Of a stretch of DNA of 64,000 nucleotides, positions 10,769 to 23,000 are shown piece by piece. The notes under the pieces are model-generated. The model was not told the origin of the DNA. It did not search any database and was given only the letters and a program-made list of their open reading frames with translations. The stretch spans positions 1,054,001 to 1,118,000 of the forward strand of contig JAOVFP010000012.1 of the NCBI GenBank assembly GCA_025738555.1, read 5' to 3'. Position 1 is the stretch's first letter; each line of letters starts with the position of its first letter. Position numbers and translations under genes: made by a program. Source of the stretch: Cyathus striatus. Taxonomy: Eukaryota; Basidiomycota; Agaricomycetes; Agaricales; Nidulariaceae.

Positions 10769-13404
10769 TTATTTCTTCAACTTTTTTTTTGTTATTCTTC
10801 GCAGAGAATGCAGAAAACCGGTCTTTGGTTTTGGCACTGGAGTATGCTCCGCAACCATTGGTGTAGTCTGAGGGGGATCGCATCCCTACGGTTATTCAAG
10901 TTAATAATATGTTAAACTAGGTTAAAGACTAAATATAGTGGTAGGCTTACTTTCAGATGCGTGTCGATCGAATGCTCGAGCATTTCCACACTTTCCAGCC
11001 ATTGGTCCTTCGACAGATCGATGGTCTTTTGGTCCATGTTTCTTGACCAGCCATTCCAGTATTTATTGGGTGGTTCATCAAAACCACTCGTTAGCTGAGC
11101 TATTATATTCCGTAACTCTGACAAGTTCTCGCTGAGCAACATTTTGAATTCCACCGACGGCTGAATTTTCCGAAGTAAATATTCTAAGGTCATAATCTCC
11201 CATGCGTCCCCCTTCGTAAAATGCACTTCTGATCTGATTTCATTAACTTATTTTTAACGAATGATCTTTTCACGAGATATAGGCTCACCGTTCAAACCTA
11301 CCAGCAAGCGAGTATTCCCATATGTCACGAAACACTTTCTGACACTTCGTGCCATCCAAAAAGAGATTTTTAGCTCTCGCAGAGTCTTCTTGCAAAGCAG
11401 CTTGCCAGCAATAATAGATTTCACCATCATGAAGCTTCTCCGGAAATTTATTTGCCCTAATGAAGGAGTATATGGCCTTACGAGAGTTCAAACCAGCGGG
11501 GTCCGTCATTACACATTCATCAACTGCTCGTGATATGTATTCACAAATATCGTCTAGCTTATCCATTGCCGGAAGTGCAAATTTCTATTGATAAAGAATT
11601 TAGCAGCACATATTATGATGAAATGATTGAACCTACAGAGCTCTCCAATGCGGAAAAATTAAACTTAAACGCATGAACGAGTATGTCTTCCACCTCTTCC
11701 GTTTCTATACTCAAAACCATTCTTCGCACCAATTCCTGGGCATTTTCTTGTCCTCTAAGAGCATGCAGTAACTCGTCATCAAATTCACTCTGGTGCATGT
11801 GGTAAAAGTAACTGTGAAATGCATAGAGCAACACATGGCTTAGATCACTGTCATCAAGTTCATTGAGCTGCCTTGCGTCGCTCTTTAGAATTGCTGTAAA
11901 ACAATATTTTGCAAGGATAGTGTGTGCCTTTTCCTTAGCAATGAAAAATATTTTCGACCTCGCCGAGTCCTGTAGAAAGTCGCCGAAAGAGGCATGAAAG
12001 AATCGAAAGAGGTGTACATCTTCCGCAAATGAGTAAGCATTTGGAATGTTCATAACCGAGTGTAAATCCGCAAACAACAATTTCAGTAGACGTTCTGTAA
12101 AACCTAAGAAAAGAGAAAGCCTTGGAAATGTGTAAATTGGCTTTAAAGGTATTCTGGGGGGACCACCTGTAGGCGGAAAATAAGGATTGTATTTTCCCGT
12201 ATCTTTCGCATAGAGGAGCACCATGAATAAGAGAGAAATGGAACTATAGTCATGTGCTGTGATTGCGTTCTCGAGGATATGAGTGTACACTGCATCCAGC
12301 TCTGCATACGGTGATTCTCTAAAATCCCCTTCTGGTTGCAAATCAATGATTATACGTAGTCGTTCGACGGGATCACGACGTTCATCTCCAATATATTTGA
12401 TGATAGTTGAGGCGTAGATAAATTGTCCCGACGACTTTTCCACCAGTTTCCATATTTCGTGTTTGGATGGCCATTCTGCATCTTCCTCAGATAATTCTGG
12501 GGCTAGTGTATGTTCGTCCTTAATTCTGTCAAGTTCACTTCGAAGATAAATTGCTATGTCATCACTAGGTGCGTAATGATCATCAAGTACGAGTCGTGTA
12601 CAGAGGTCTCTGACGGATCTTGAGTCGAATGTGTTCCGTATTTCTAGCTCTGGCCTGCTAGCAATGAGAAATCGTAGACGAACGGAAGGTTGCGATGTAA
12701 CCCAAGTAAGCACTTGTATGATCATTACTTGGGCCTTACGATCATTGCATTCATCCAGGCCGTCGACGATGACTAATTCTGGCGTTTGTCTTGCTAGATC
12801 CTCTGTTACCCGTTGTAGTGGTTCTATAACTAGTTTATGTATTTGTTGCTTCATTGAATATGTCAGGATAGCTGGATTTTGCTCGAGCTCATTGATAATC
12901 AAGTCCTGGATTTCAGGTATAACAGTTGTAAGATGGTAGGCTATTGTTGGAATAAGCCTATTTCCATCATCTCTTCCAGTACTAGTATCTGTTCGCGAAA
13001 AGAAGAAGCTCGAAACAAGCTTTTTTTCGTCATGACATCTTTCAGCAATTGTCTGTGCAATGGACGACTTTCCCGCTCCGGCAGGTCCGGATAACCACAT
13101 AACCTGTCTCTCAGGGTTTTCTGAGTCTACCCAAGTCATGATCTCGTCGATCACAGCCCTTCTCGTACCAGGGTGGCATTTAGGTGGGTCGTAGCCTCGT
13201 TCAGCTGAATAATGAGCTGCTCCATGACAAGCAGAATTATGAAGAAATTTCAATCCTACATACACAGCTCGCGTCAATAGTGAACACTTCACATGCAGAA
13301 AGAACTAGTGAATGTTGTCAATGCGTACCGACTTCTCGTCTACGGCTGTTGTCGACTGCATATAAATTTTCTATATTAAAATGGTGAGCGCCTTGAAATG
13401 CCAT
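10769..13404 (-). CDS. NACHT-domain NOD-like receptor, copy A (apparently intact)
   Basis: Five exons read in frame to about 800 aa: 13404-13329 (76 nt), 13267-11637 (1631 nt), 11584-11289 (296 nt), 11233-10951 (283 nt) and 10885-10769. The short first exon encodes MAFQGAHHFNI and AVDNSRR. The second carries YDPPKCHPGTRRAVIDEI, the Walker A loop WLSGPAGAGKSSIAQTIAE, a Walker B/NACHT block ELVIVDGLDECNDRKAQ, a sensor FLIASRPELEIRN, and a winged-helix-like FFHASFGDFLQDSARS. These define a fungal STAND/NACHT NTPase. After it come two conserved exons with ALPAMDKLDDICEYIS, IYYCWQA and MTLEYLLRKIQPS, which I cannot assign. There are no WD40, TPR or ankyrin repeats. The last exon differs from the other copies: it is Pro/Lys-rich, ends in ITKKKLKK, and includes an A9 run. 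By family knowledge such proteins are candidate immune or incompatibility receptors. Confidence 0.85.
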
Positions 13405-13959
13405 GCAAACGTAAAGGGGATGGTACGAGCGATGTTAAGAAAGAAGGGTGAGAGAAGTCATGAGGCTGTACTGCAGTTGCGCATGCGTTGTCAAAGAGCT
13501 CGGCTATGCTCAGGCCGCACGCTGTAGCGCTCATCTCACGTGCGGTCTGCGAACGTCGAACACTGAAGTTGTATTATTTATTGATATTCACTTAAAAAGT
13601 GTGATGATTGAGACCTGTAATCGATAGCAAATACTACGATGGTGAAATGTAGCAGTCAAAACCGAAGCATAAGTATCCGAAGAAGTTGTCCTGAGAGGGT
13701 TCAAACTACAATGCAAGGTAAGTATGTCAGCAATTGTAGGCACACTTACGAGGAAGTCGTATGCAACTTGCGTGTACATTATTTACTGCCACCGAAATTT
13801 CGAGTAAGCTTAAAGAGAAACATCATTCATTACAGGCACTACATAGACACATTAGAATTTAGAACCACCGACGATTACAGTTGCACTTCAAGTAAGTACT
13901 GCTACGTAAGTTGTATATGACTCAACGACTACTCACCTCCAATTACCTGCACTTTCTAC

Positions 13960-14940
13960 GCAGTTGTTGTGTGGAGTAATATGGAAGTTCAATCAGTTTC
14001 CGTGAACGTCGGAAACCAACCCTTTATTCGTCCCATCTACGAGATGAATGTAAGAAAAGTTGAAATTGAAATTCGCGCTCCACGAAGTATCAAATGGTTG
14101 AGATTATATAGAGATATACAGTGGAAAGGATGCATTAAGAATGCTCTGTTCCGTTAAAAACATGGCTACCGAAGCTCGTTCAAGCTGAAATAGATGTGAC
14201 TCACGACTTTACTTCTTCATGGCCCCGTTATTCCAGTGTTTTGGTTGTGGAGCAACTTTTGAAATACACGAAAGATAGCTGTCGTCAGAAACCACGGCTC
14301 TGAACAGGAGTTTGTGTACCAGTACATATCATATATAAAATTTATCTCACCTGTTCCCGTGGCTTTCCGACCGAGTCGTTGCCATAATGATATCGTTTAC
14401 AACCGACTTCAATGGTTCATATAGGAGGTAGTTAAACTTCGTTGCGACAAAAAATGCCAAAATATGGAAGGCAGAAAAATGTTGTCCCGAAAGAAGCACG
14501 TATAACACCTCCGCGTTATATATCAGAAATGGCCTGGCGACCGCATGCTGTCCATGGATGGGTGTAAGCCGGACCTAAAACATGAAATCGGCATGATTAG
14601 AGTATGGAAGACAATTAGTTATATCATAAATTTGTAAACTAGAGTTTCCACTTATATAGCTTCAACCAGATAGCATTCTTTCGTTGATCCCTAGATAAGT
14701 ATAACTCCAGTGTATAAAGGTTCGAGTATGCTGTCTAAAATGGCTTCGTACGAATCGAAAAATGTGCATGTAGCAAGATCCTGGCATGGTACGCAGATTT
14801 TGAGTAAAACATTGAAAGAATTACATCGCACAGGGGTGGTCATCTTAGTAGACGAGCCCGTTCTTCCGTCGAAAAGAACATGATTTTTACTGATAATCAC
14901 AAAAGGTAATGGCGAAAAGTCTAAAATGTACACGACTCAC
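13960..14940 (-). pseudogene. Relic of an unidentified, possibly membrane-protein gene, copy 1
   Basis: Minus-strand blocks such as SPLPFVIISKNHVLFDGRTG, LLKICVPCQDLATCTFFDS, PIHGQHAVARPFLIYNAEVL, FHILAFFVATKFNYLLYEPL and LNHLILRGARISIST read like coding sequence with hydrophobic segments. They are joined by stops and doubtful splice sites. The same blocks recur in the same order upstream of NLR B (28.7-29.7 kb), for example LNHLLLRGAQISISTAIILF there. Conservation between the two copies is what supports a former gene here. I do not recognise the family. In both places the relic lies upstream of, and on the same strand as, an NLR gene. Confidence 0.5.
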
Positions 14941-15250
14941 CTCAAAAAGAAATAACATCTATCTGAAGCCTTTCGGAGGCTCACAATATTCGTTAAAATT
15001 TTGCAACTTGTAGATGACGAAGATGATGACAACATATTTGCCGTTGGTGGAATGTTTTGGGAGCATTAAGTCTCTCTACTGGAATATAAAACACTATACC
15101 TTCTTTACAACCATTAGTGGATGGTTCAGAATCAAAGGTAAGAAGACACCGAAAACGAAAGATGAGTACTGGTCGGACAGAGGGGGCACGAACAAAGTCT
15201 CATCGCAAATCTCTCCTGCAGAAGGCGGCGGCTTGATTTGAGATAGTGGT

Positions 15251-16954
15251 ACAATTGTATGGAAAGTCTAACGACCACGCTCAAACGCATCAAATAGAAT
15301 TGGGCTCCGATGTCCGGCACTGCGGCGTCTCGGTTAGATATGACAATATTGGTTTCAGATCTTCAGTTTTGCTTAATGTACTCAGGATCACTTACACGAG
15401 ATCTAAAGTGTGAGTGAAGCATGGTCGTCCGGTACCCAACCAAGTACATATATGCGCTCACAGTGCGCTCAAGAAATCATTACCTCGGTTGAAGAAGATC
15501 ATTTTATTTAGCACTAATACATTTGCAGCCTATTTGAACCGGGAAGGTAAGTGATACATTGCCATGTACCCTCATGCATCATGTACCACGATACACATTT
15601 GTAAGTCAAAAAGTAGTAAGTAAGAATAACTGCGCTTTCTGTAGCACACATTTTCAGGACATATAAACCTATGTGATTGAAGACATGAATGAGTAATATA
15701 CCGTCATTGTGTACGCAAAAATATTCATTTGACTATGTGACTGACAGATCATGACATTACTGTATGTGTTAACATTTATGTTGCGCCGTAGAGTGTAAAG
15801 GGAAGGGTGGGTTGGCGCCTAAACAAAGAAATAAAAATTGCGCGAGTCGGTGAACATCCGTTAGACCTTGGGTTTCCTAAGGTGTCGAGAGGGGGATTAG
15901 TAATTGTTTGAATATGGAGGAGAGCAAGATGAGGAGAAAACTTTGAAATGCGAATAATACTGAGACTGAGAACGAGAAAAAAACGATATTAAAACCCTTA
16001 AAGTGAGACTATGAGTGGGATCAACATTTTCACTGAGTTGGGAGGAAGTATATACATGGATTATATAGAAAATGAGAATAAAGCAATTACTTAACTAGGA
16101 ATGGTTGAATAAAATGGAAGTTGGTGGTATTAAGATTGTACTATTATTGAGGAAAAGGGTAAAGTGTGAAACATATAGCATACCGATGAATAAAAAGAAA
16201 AATTTAAGAATAAAATTGAGGAAAGGAGACATGGGGCGGAGACACGGTTTTCAGTAAACTGTTTTGCGGCATTCAGTGGGACTTGGTAGAGCGGGATACC
16301 GATTTTCTAGTGTTCCTGTTGTGTGATTGCGGCATTGGGGAAGTGTACGAGTGTCGATGATAGAGGGAATTTGAGGGAGAAGTTGAGAAGGTGAGAATTG
16401 GGTGAGAACGAACGCGTTACGAAGAGCTGATTATGTGAGTGCTTGACTATGATAAGTTGTAGAGCAGGCGTTTCGCTTGCACTACAAAACTCGACATTTC
16501 ACGAAGTACAGCAAACAAGGAGTCGTGTGGTCGCTATTTAATGATCAAACCACTAGAGGTTCGCGCATTACATGTCTTTCTTATCGTTCTCTTCACTGCT
16601 TCTCTCGATCCCTTCGCTGTCTACCACCGCCAAAAGCTTCAATTGCTCACAAGAAGCAAGCTATCGTCTATCCCACAGGTAAACTATGATTTGTTAAGTA
16701 TTATAAGTACTCTGTCTTTGCCTTATAAAAACCTGTATCTACTTTACTTACACTCGAGTGAATTTATCCCTTACTGGACGACCACGCTTGGCTCATACGT
16801 AGATCTCGTGTAAGCGATCCTGAGTACACTAAGCGAGACTGAAAGTCTGAAACCAATATTATCATATCTAACCGAAAAGCCGAGGTGCCGGACATCGGAG
16901 CCCAATTATATTTGATGCGTTTGAGCGTGGTCGTTAGACGTTCCATACAATTGT
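15251..16954. mobile_element. Candidate element with about 180 bp inverted arms
   Basis: Bases 15251-15430 match the reverse complement of about 16777-16954, at roughly 88% by eye. The conserved stretches include GATCTCGTGTAAG and GACATCGGAGCCCAATT. The arms are separated by about 1.35 kb of AT-rich, non-coding DNA. Both outer ends finish in the palindromic ACAATTGT. A GGT triplet lies directly outside each end (15248-15250 and 16955-16957), which could be a 3 bp target duplication. No transposase was seen, so this would be a non-autonomous, foldback-like element. An inverted segmental duplication is the alternative. Confidence 0.5.
16459..16485. repeat. 27 bp imperfect palindrome shared with 29786-29812
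   Basis: The sequence is an imperfect dyad with 10 of 12 paired positions matching, starting GTAGAGCAGGCG and ending CGCTTGCACTAC. Its reverse complement is identical at 24 of 27 positions to a palindrome 130 bp upstream of NLR B. The flanking T and A also match. Its function is unknown. Confidence 0.45.
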
Positions 16955-17443
16955 GGTTATACAAAGAAAGGCAGTATTGCCAAAGCAGCAGCTGAAGGTA
17001 GTTCGAATGGACGCAAAGTAAAGTCACGGTTAGCAAATGCAAGCGAGTGTTCAAAATGTCACAAAAGAGCGTGGGAAGTCAGTGATGCGGTGAAGATGGC
17101 TACAAGCGCAAATACCTCCTTTCTCAAAATTTCCACCTTGCTCTTTCCGTAACCACTGCTTCATGCCCCGCAAGTCGATAGCTCAATATTCAAATATTCA
17201 CGAACCACCTTCCTCGTATGCTTGGACAAAAGGAAATCATGACATCTTTAGAGCGGGTGTCCTACTCCACTTGGCCTTCTTATCTCTGCAGAAATACTCG
17301 AAATATGCTGCTGAGCTCTGGGACTTAAAAGCTGCTCGTATCGAAGGACTGATGATACCAGATACCCATATTTCTACTTGGCCATCTTAAGGCGCCTCAC
17401 ATTATAAGCCTATACCTCTACTTGCAAAGTCATATTCTTCGAC

Positions 17444-19019
17444 ATGAATAATCCACGGCTTCCTCGTTATCTGCGCCACAGTCTTCTCCTCGTCTATCTG
17501 GTATTTTCTGGTCCTTGTTACGCTCATATCGCTGCGTGGCACAAGGGGATGTACTGCTTGAAAGGAAACGTTGAAGGAGAAGATAACCAGAATAATAATC
17601 AGCCGGTTAATCCCGTGTATCAAATACGCTCTTTTCCGTCTTGCATTCAAATCGTGGAGATCTGATATTTCCCGATTATTCAGCTTTCAAGGAACGACTG
17701 GTGGTTTCATCACGTTGATAGGGTGTATTTTTCCACACGCTTCACTTTGAAAGCATCTGAAATCGCTGCATTAGTGTGGTCAATTTCCTCCGGAGAACGG
17801 AGACTTGCTGGAGTTGTAAGTAGCCTACTCGTATCATGAGATGCTACTACTCATACATGAAATACAGACCTACTGGGGGATATTTCACTGTCGAACACTC
17901 TATGAACCGTGCCTTCGCCACGCTGGCCTACGGCGGTTCCATAGTTGAAGAATTCCCTGACGGGGAGGATCATACAGGCTTAGGCGTAACAGATGATGGA
18001 AAGTCTGGAGAAGAAGGATGTGTTGTACAACCTAACAGTGTGTTTATTTCCTTTTGGTTATTACGTTATATTGACTCATGTCTCGTAGTCCATACTCAGA
18101 ATGAAAGCATGGCAGCCGGAACGGTGTTTGCTATATCTTATACCCCTAATCTATCCGAAGTTACACTGGAGAACCTTGTGGTATTTTCGGTGTTATACCA
18201 GTGAGTTTCAATCTTTGTCTTTCTGCTTCTTGAGCATTTATCTTATCCGGATATACAGTACTCCATGGCGTAGAATCGCTAGATATCAAGTCCCTAATCT
18301 TCCTGCGTGCTCTGAAGGAGGATGTACATGCGCTGTAAGTGCACAGCGCCCTGATTATGTTTAATGCAAAATTAATGCTGTTGCCTAGTGGGGATGGGTA
18401 ATATTTTGCGTTTAGCATGCACTATAGGTCTGCTAACCGGATATTCTTGTTCTCCTTCGAATAGGTTCCTAATGAGTACTAAGCTTATAGCCTTTTTCCT
18501 TTAATTACCACTCATGAATGACTTTAGCTGCGGAGAACCGAACATGTACATGCAAGGTTTCAAATGCAAAGTAGTAGGACAAACAGGCTCAGCGAAACTC
18601 GCGACAGCTACGCCTCCTGTATGGTGCGAGGACGATCCCGCTAGATGCGTGAAAGGAGCGAAACAGGCAAGTTCCATTTCAGTCTTTGTTGATTTCCGAT
18701 TACGGCGGCTTTATTTCGTGCCTTACACTTATCTTTCATAGATGGTCTTCTGGAAGCAGCAGGAAGGAAATAATATTGAAGTGCCAGGGAATGACTTGTC
18801 CGGACGTCCACGCGTTCCTACTTATAATGCGAAGCTGGGTTTCTCGAATGGTGTGTTTAACTCGTGGTGTTCTCTGGGCATTGATTGAATGGTTTTGTAG
18901 GCGCACATGATATTTTTATGAATGCCGGTACCGCGCGTCGAGCCCACATTGCCCCGTCGCCTGTTGTCACTACAGTAAAGCGGAATTCTCGGATTTTCAA
19001 GTTGACAAAGGAGGCTTGA
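17444..19019 (+). CDS. AA14 lytic polysaccharide monooxygenase, second copy
   Basis: This is a clear paralogue of the 8.7 kb gene. It has a 27-residue signal peptide ending CYA, a mature start [14 protein letters not shown] with the N-terminal copper histidine, and WWFHHVD with the second candidate histidine. It also has [51 protein letters not shown] and VWCEDD. The 9 nt and 11 nt micro-exons are conserved (18389-18397 and 18465-18475). The catalytic part has no stop. The C-terminus differs: the read frame ends at 19019 (FKLTKEA), while a hydrophobic segment VPVFVYSVCLLALFFFF lies in another frame just after the stop. So the GPI-type tail seen in copy 1 may have been lost by a small indel. 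The first intron near 17600 is uncertain. Confidence 0.85.
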
Positions 19020-22000
19020 CGTTCCTGTCTTCGTTTATTCGGTGTGCCTCCTTGCGCTATTTTTCTTTTTTCTATAAGCTCAGGTACTACCGCTAATTGA
19101 CTGTTTAATTTATGCCTTATGTATGTCTGTATTTTTAGTCTGAGTCACTCTATTTATCAAAATCACCACGTTTTAATCCGAAATGTCATCCTTGAGTCCG
19201 ATTCGCAGCACGGCTGCCGGTTTCAAGTTCATCGTCCCTTCAGCTTATTATTATTATCCTTAATTTCACGGAACCTGACATTACAAAGTTTCTAATTTCC
19301 CGGTGTTTCACTATATGTTCTCAGTTAGTCTCGATGGCTGGAATCTACTCGGAGACAAGCCTTTGTGGCGTCCATTGCTTCTATTTATTTTCTGCTTAAA
19401 CGATCCACTTGATCGAATAGAAGCTGTAAGAGAATATTCTTGAATACCTAGTATTAACTACGAGAAGAGTCGTTTAGTGCCAGTGTACTTACTAGCACGC
19501 CGTCCGTCTCAGTACATAGGTCTCCCAAATAATGTCCCAATTACGCAACCTATGACCCACGAACTCGTCGAAATAAAAGTACGAGTCAGCCCAGACCAGA
19601 CCCTGCACAGTGCAATGAGTGACATCAGATTCAAAGTTGTGATAAAAGCACCACACGCCGCGGAGCTGCTCCTGCCGATAGCGGATCAGAGTGGCCAATG
19701 CCTTCTTTCTCAAACACAGCCAATCTGACGTCGGAGGCGCGTATGAACACCACAGAAGTAATCTCGCAATGCTTCGCGCCCAATCACATATCAAATTAAC
19801 ATCACCCCGCGTCCCCGTCCTTACTTGTGCCGTCAAACCGGTCTGGGGTTGTGCCTTACACGCGGGTAACACAGTTCTGAGTGGAGAGGGGGTTCTCCAA
19901 CGGCGATCATCCATATAGGTCCTTCTTTAAAACCAAGGTTACTTCATGTATGATTCATTCCCGCCCTCCCCGACTACTAACTAGATACCAGATAAACTGA
20001 TACGCTCCGGTCCCTTCGCACCCCGAATCTCTTCCACTGGATATTACCAATCCTAATACTAATCACCGAGCTGAAATGGATGTATGCGGTAGGAACGATC
20101 CTAGTCTCTGGCACTGGGCGGTGTAGATAGACTGCGGTATCTATTACGATTCCACCTTTGGAAGGAAAGGCAGTTCTAATTCTATCTAATCCCGCGTTTC
20201 ACAATTTTCCTTCCCTCCATTTTTTTAACACTGCACCTTCGGTGAATGTTGGAGCCCGAGATAGGTCGAACCACTCTTTCCAAAACTCAAAGAATTAGAA
20301 TTCAAAACACGTAACTAATGTCGTGTCCTTGTATCCCAGCACAGAAATATTCCCATGTTCTTCTTCGAATTATGTAGCTCCGGACAACGTGTACTAGGAA
20401 GTTACGAGGAAGCATGTAGTCCCGCATGCAAGATGATCCATTGATGCATATCATGGTGCAGTTTTTTTTTTTGATGTACCAGAGGTCGTTTTTGAGCTAA
20501 TTGCGGGCACCGAGGACACTGTTGTAGCAATCGTCATCTCGATATGAGGGGTGTGTATTTATAAATGAATAAGTTCCTGGGCTTATCGCTAGCGAGGATG
20601 TCGTGCGGAAGGTGAGATGGAACTCGGATAGGAGAGTGGTCTCGAGGACCTCAGACCTGTATACGCCATGGGGTAATGGACTAGGACCATCACAAGACGT
20701 TGAACACGTTTTGGACACGTATGCTGCTGCGTAGAAACTAAAAATCCTTGAATAGATGATCTGCGAGTATACCCCAGATTTAGGACGAATTCAAAAAATT
20801 CAGGCCAGCGGGATACGAAGATAAGCGCTTTAGCGTCAAGTGGACCTTTGTCTGCCTACTAGTCATCGCAGGGCTTGGAGTACAACCTATGAATGAGGTA
20901 CGTTTTGACGATCTGCGAGTGGACAGTATCCCAGATGAGTCAAGACGGGTTATTATGGTTAGCGGGACGCTAGAGATAAGCGTTTCAGCGTCGGTCGGAT
21001 CTTCATCTAATCTACTGCTCATCGCAGGACCTGGACCATAACCTGTTGATGTAAGATACAAATAGCTTTTAGAAGACGTAGTTGTTGACGATTCATGTTT
21101 CTTGGAAGTAGGTCTAGGCACAGATAGCCTTTAGTAATAGAAGATTATATAGGCATAAGACATTGTATTGCACTTTCGACTCCCGAGTACCGCATCTATT
21201 TATATTAATGGGTGGTAAAGCGGTGTTCTGTGTTCTTTTTCCATGATGTCAAGGTCAGAAATAGCATAGAAGAGTGGAGGATTGCATGAATGGCGACATA
21301 GTCATTGTTGACTCCGTCTTTCTTCGTTATCCTGCTTTGTGACAATACATACCTTGTTATCTTATCAGCTGCATAACAAATGCAACACTTATTCATCTGT
21401 CCACCCCAAGTCGGGCCAAGGCTAAGCAACATTGCAGCAACCCGACGGCAAAGCTTGGCAAGCGGAAGGGAAGAAAACAGCACGACGTCATCGCATTTTC
21501 CCTGATGGCTTCCTACCCGCGGCTCTGACGTCATACTTGCGCTTCACAAAAAAAGACCAAGGGGAAGCAGGTCTCGAACGTTTGGATGAAACCGTGTTAC
21601 GACGTCAAAATCGGCTTGGAAAGGATAGTACACTGATCTGCGCTGCTTGTACACGCTTTTGTTAGTTCCTCCCCCCACCCAGCAGCAGCAAACTTGAGTT
21701 CCACCGCGACCCCCACCTTCATTTTTTCCTTACCTTACCACTGAGTTGCATCATTCCTCGCTGTTTCTACTCCTCTGCTGCTGGAGGCGGTGGTAGAAAC
21801 TGGTGTGTCCCTGATTATCGGATGAAACGTGCGTTTTTGTGGTATATGTATACATACCTATGATGCTGCTTGGCTTCGTGTTCATTCCCAAGCGCTAAAG
21901 CGTAAAGAAAGCGATTACGGCAAGACTCTTTGTACCACAAGATACGGTCGTTCGTGACGCTATAGTTTCCCGTTTTCGGAATAGAAAGTTTACTTTCCGC

Positions 22001-22958
22001 CGGCAAATTGGAATCGGTTTCTCATGGATGATGGAAGTGGAGCGGCGTGGCGTGGAGAGAGTGTTGTTGTTCACGACAGAAGATGGCTGGATGGCTGAGT
22101 GAGGAAGAAGGTTTGCTGGATTGATACTAGTGCTGTGCGTGCGTTTGTGAGCCTTTCCTTTTGTAAGGACCACCCCCGATCTCTATGCGGTTTCATTTCT
22201 CATGTCAATCATTAGGTGGATGCTATTATAGAACGCGAGCGATGCGATGATTTCACCAAAGTGCATATCATCCAATCGAGTAGGTCCTCAGAGAGCAGGG
22301 TGTGACGTAATCGAAGATACCTCCACTCCATTTAGAGAGTGATGAAATAGCTTGCGGTGACCGGTCGCACATCGCATTTGCTGTACAATTATGGCAAGTG
22401 CTGAATTGACGTCATGATTCTCACCGGCTGCTGGACTCACTTATACGCCGTCTAGTACCATCGCATCCTTCCTTAAGCTTGCTTGAAACGAGTGAAGCCA
22501 AACCGGATTCCAGACCAGCTTAATAGCACTCACAGACACCCCAGATCGACCACCGCTAACCCACACTCTTAAGCTATTTGAGGAGCAGGAGCCACAAAAT
22601 TTTAATTTCGAGAGCGCAAATTCGGATTGGAAGTGAGTGAGCCGTTGTTTGTAATGGGGGCAGTGAGACTGACCTCGTCTTATGTCAGAATATAAACTAG
22701 CTATATGACCCCAGCCATGGTCGAACCGCAAGTGCAAGACGCCTTCTGCGCATCACAGGCCACCCCACGGCCTGCGCACAGGGCCCTGTTCCCGCTCATC
22801 AGTGGAGACCTGGACCAGAAGCTAGAAAAGGAAAGAGGTGAGAGACTGTCACGTGCCGGTCCATGTGGACCGGGGACGCATCACTTGAAATTCAAACTTT
22901 GAAAAAAGCAGTCGCGTCCAGGGTAGAGCGAGTTCATTGTCGGCTTGCTCACTGTCAC
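19020..22958. other. Long intergenic stretch without a recognised gene
   Basis: The longest frame here is about 140 codons on the minus strand (19914-19492). It has no motif I know and no partner exons. The region from 21.1 to 22.7 kb has scattered short frames only. A degenerate tandem duplication lies at about 20.76-21.07 kb and is listed separately. The last part should contain the promoter of the YTH gene. Confidence 0.4.
20762..21058. repeat. Degenerate two-unit tandem repeat, about 145 bp per unit
   Basis: On the minus strand two adjacent units share the order GGTT.T.CTCCA..CCCTGCGATGA, then CGCT.AA.CGCTTATCT, then ATCCCGCTGGCC or GTCCCGCTAACC, then ACTCGCAGATC. The units have diverged considerably. 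A minus-strand open frame (21121-20780) crosses most of the region, but nothing shows that it is translated. Confidence 0.4.
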
Positions 22959-23000
22959 CCTCTCCCCTCCCCTTCCCCTTCCCCTTCCCCGTCCTCCTCC
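22959..23000. repeat. Pyrimidine-rich (TTCCCC)n tract upstream of the YTH gene
   Basis: This CT-rich run includes three to four TTCCCC units about 265 bp before the YTH start codon. CT-rich stretches are common in promoters of well-expressed fungal genes, so it may be part of the promoter. It is also a microsatellite in form. Confidence 0.5.

Noticed and set aside
13639..14157. Plus-strand spliced gene model from two frames joined by good-looking GT-AG introns
   Set aside because: The opposite strand aligns with the relic upstream of NLR B, and that strand gives the conserved reading. The plus-strand frames are its antisense.
19492..19914. 140-codon minus-strand frame
   Set aside because: No family motif or exon partner; codon content does not stand out from surrounding non-coding DNA.
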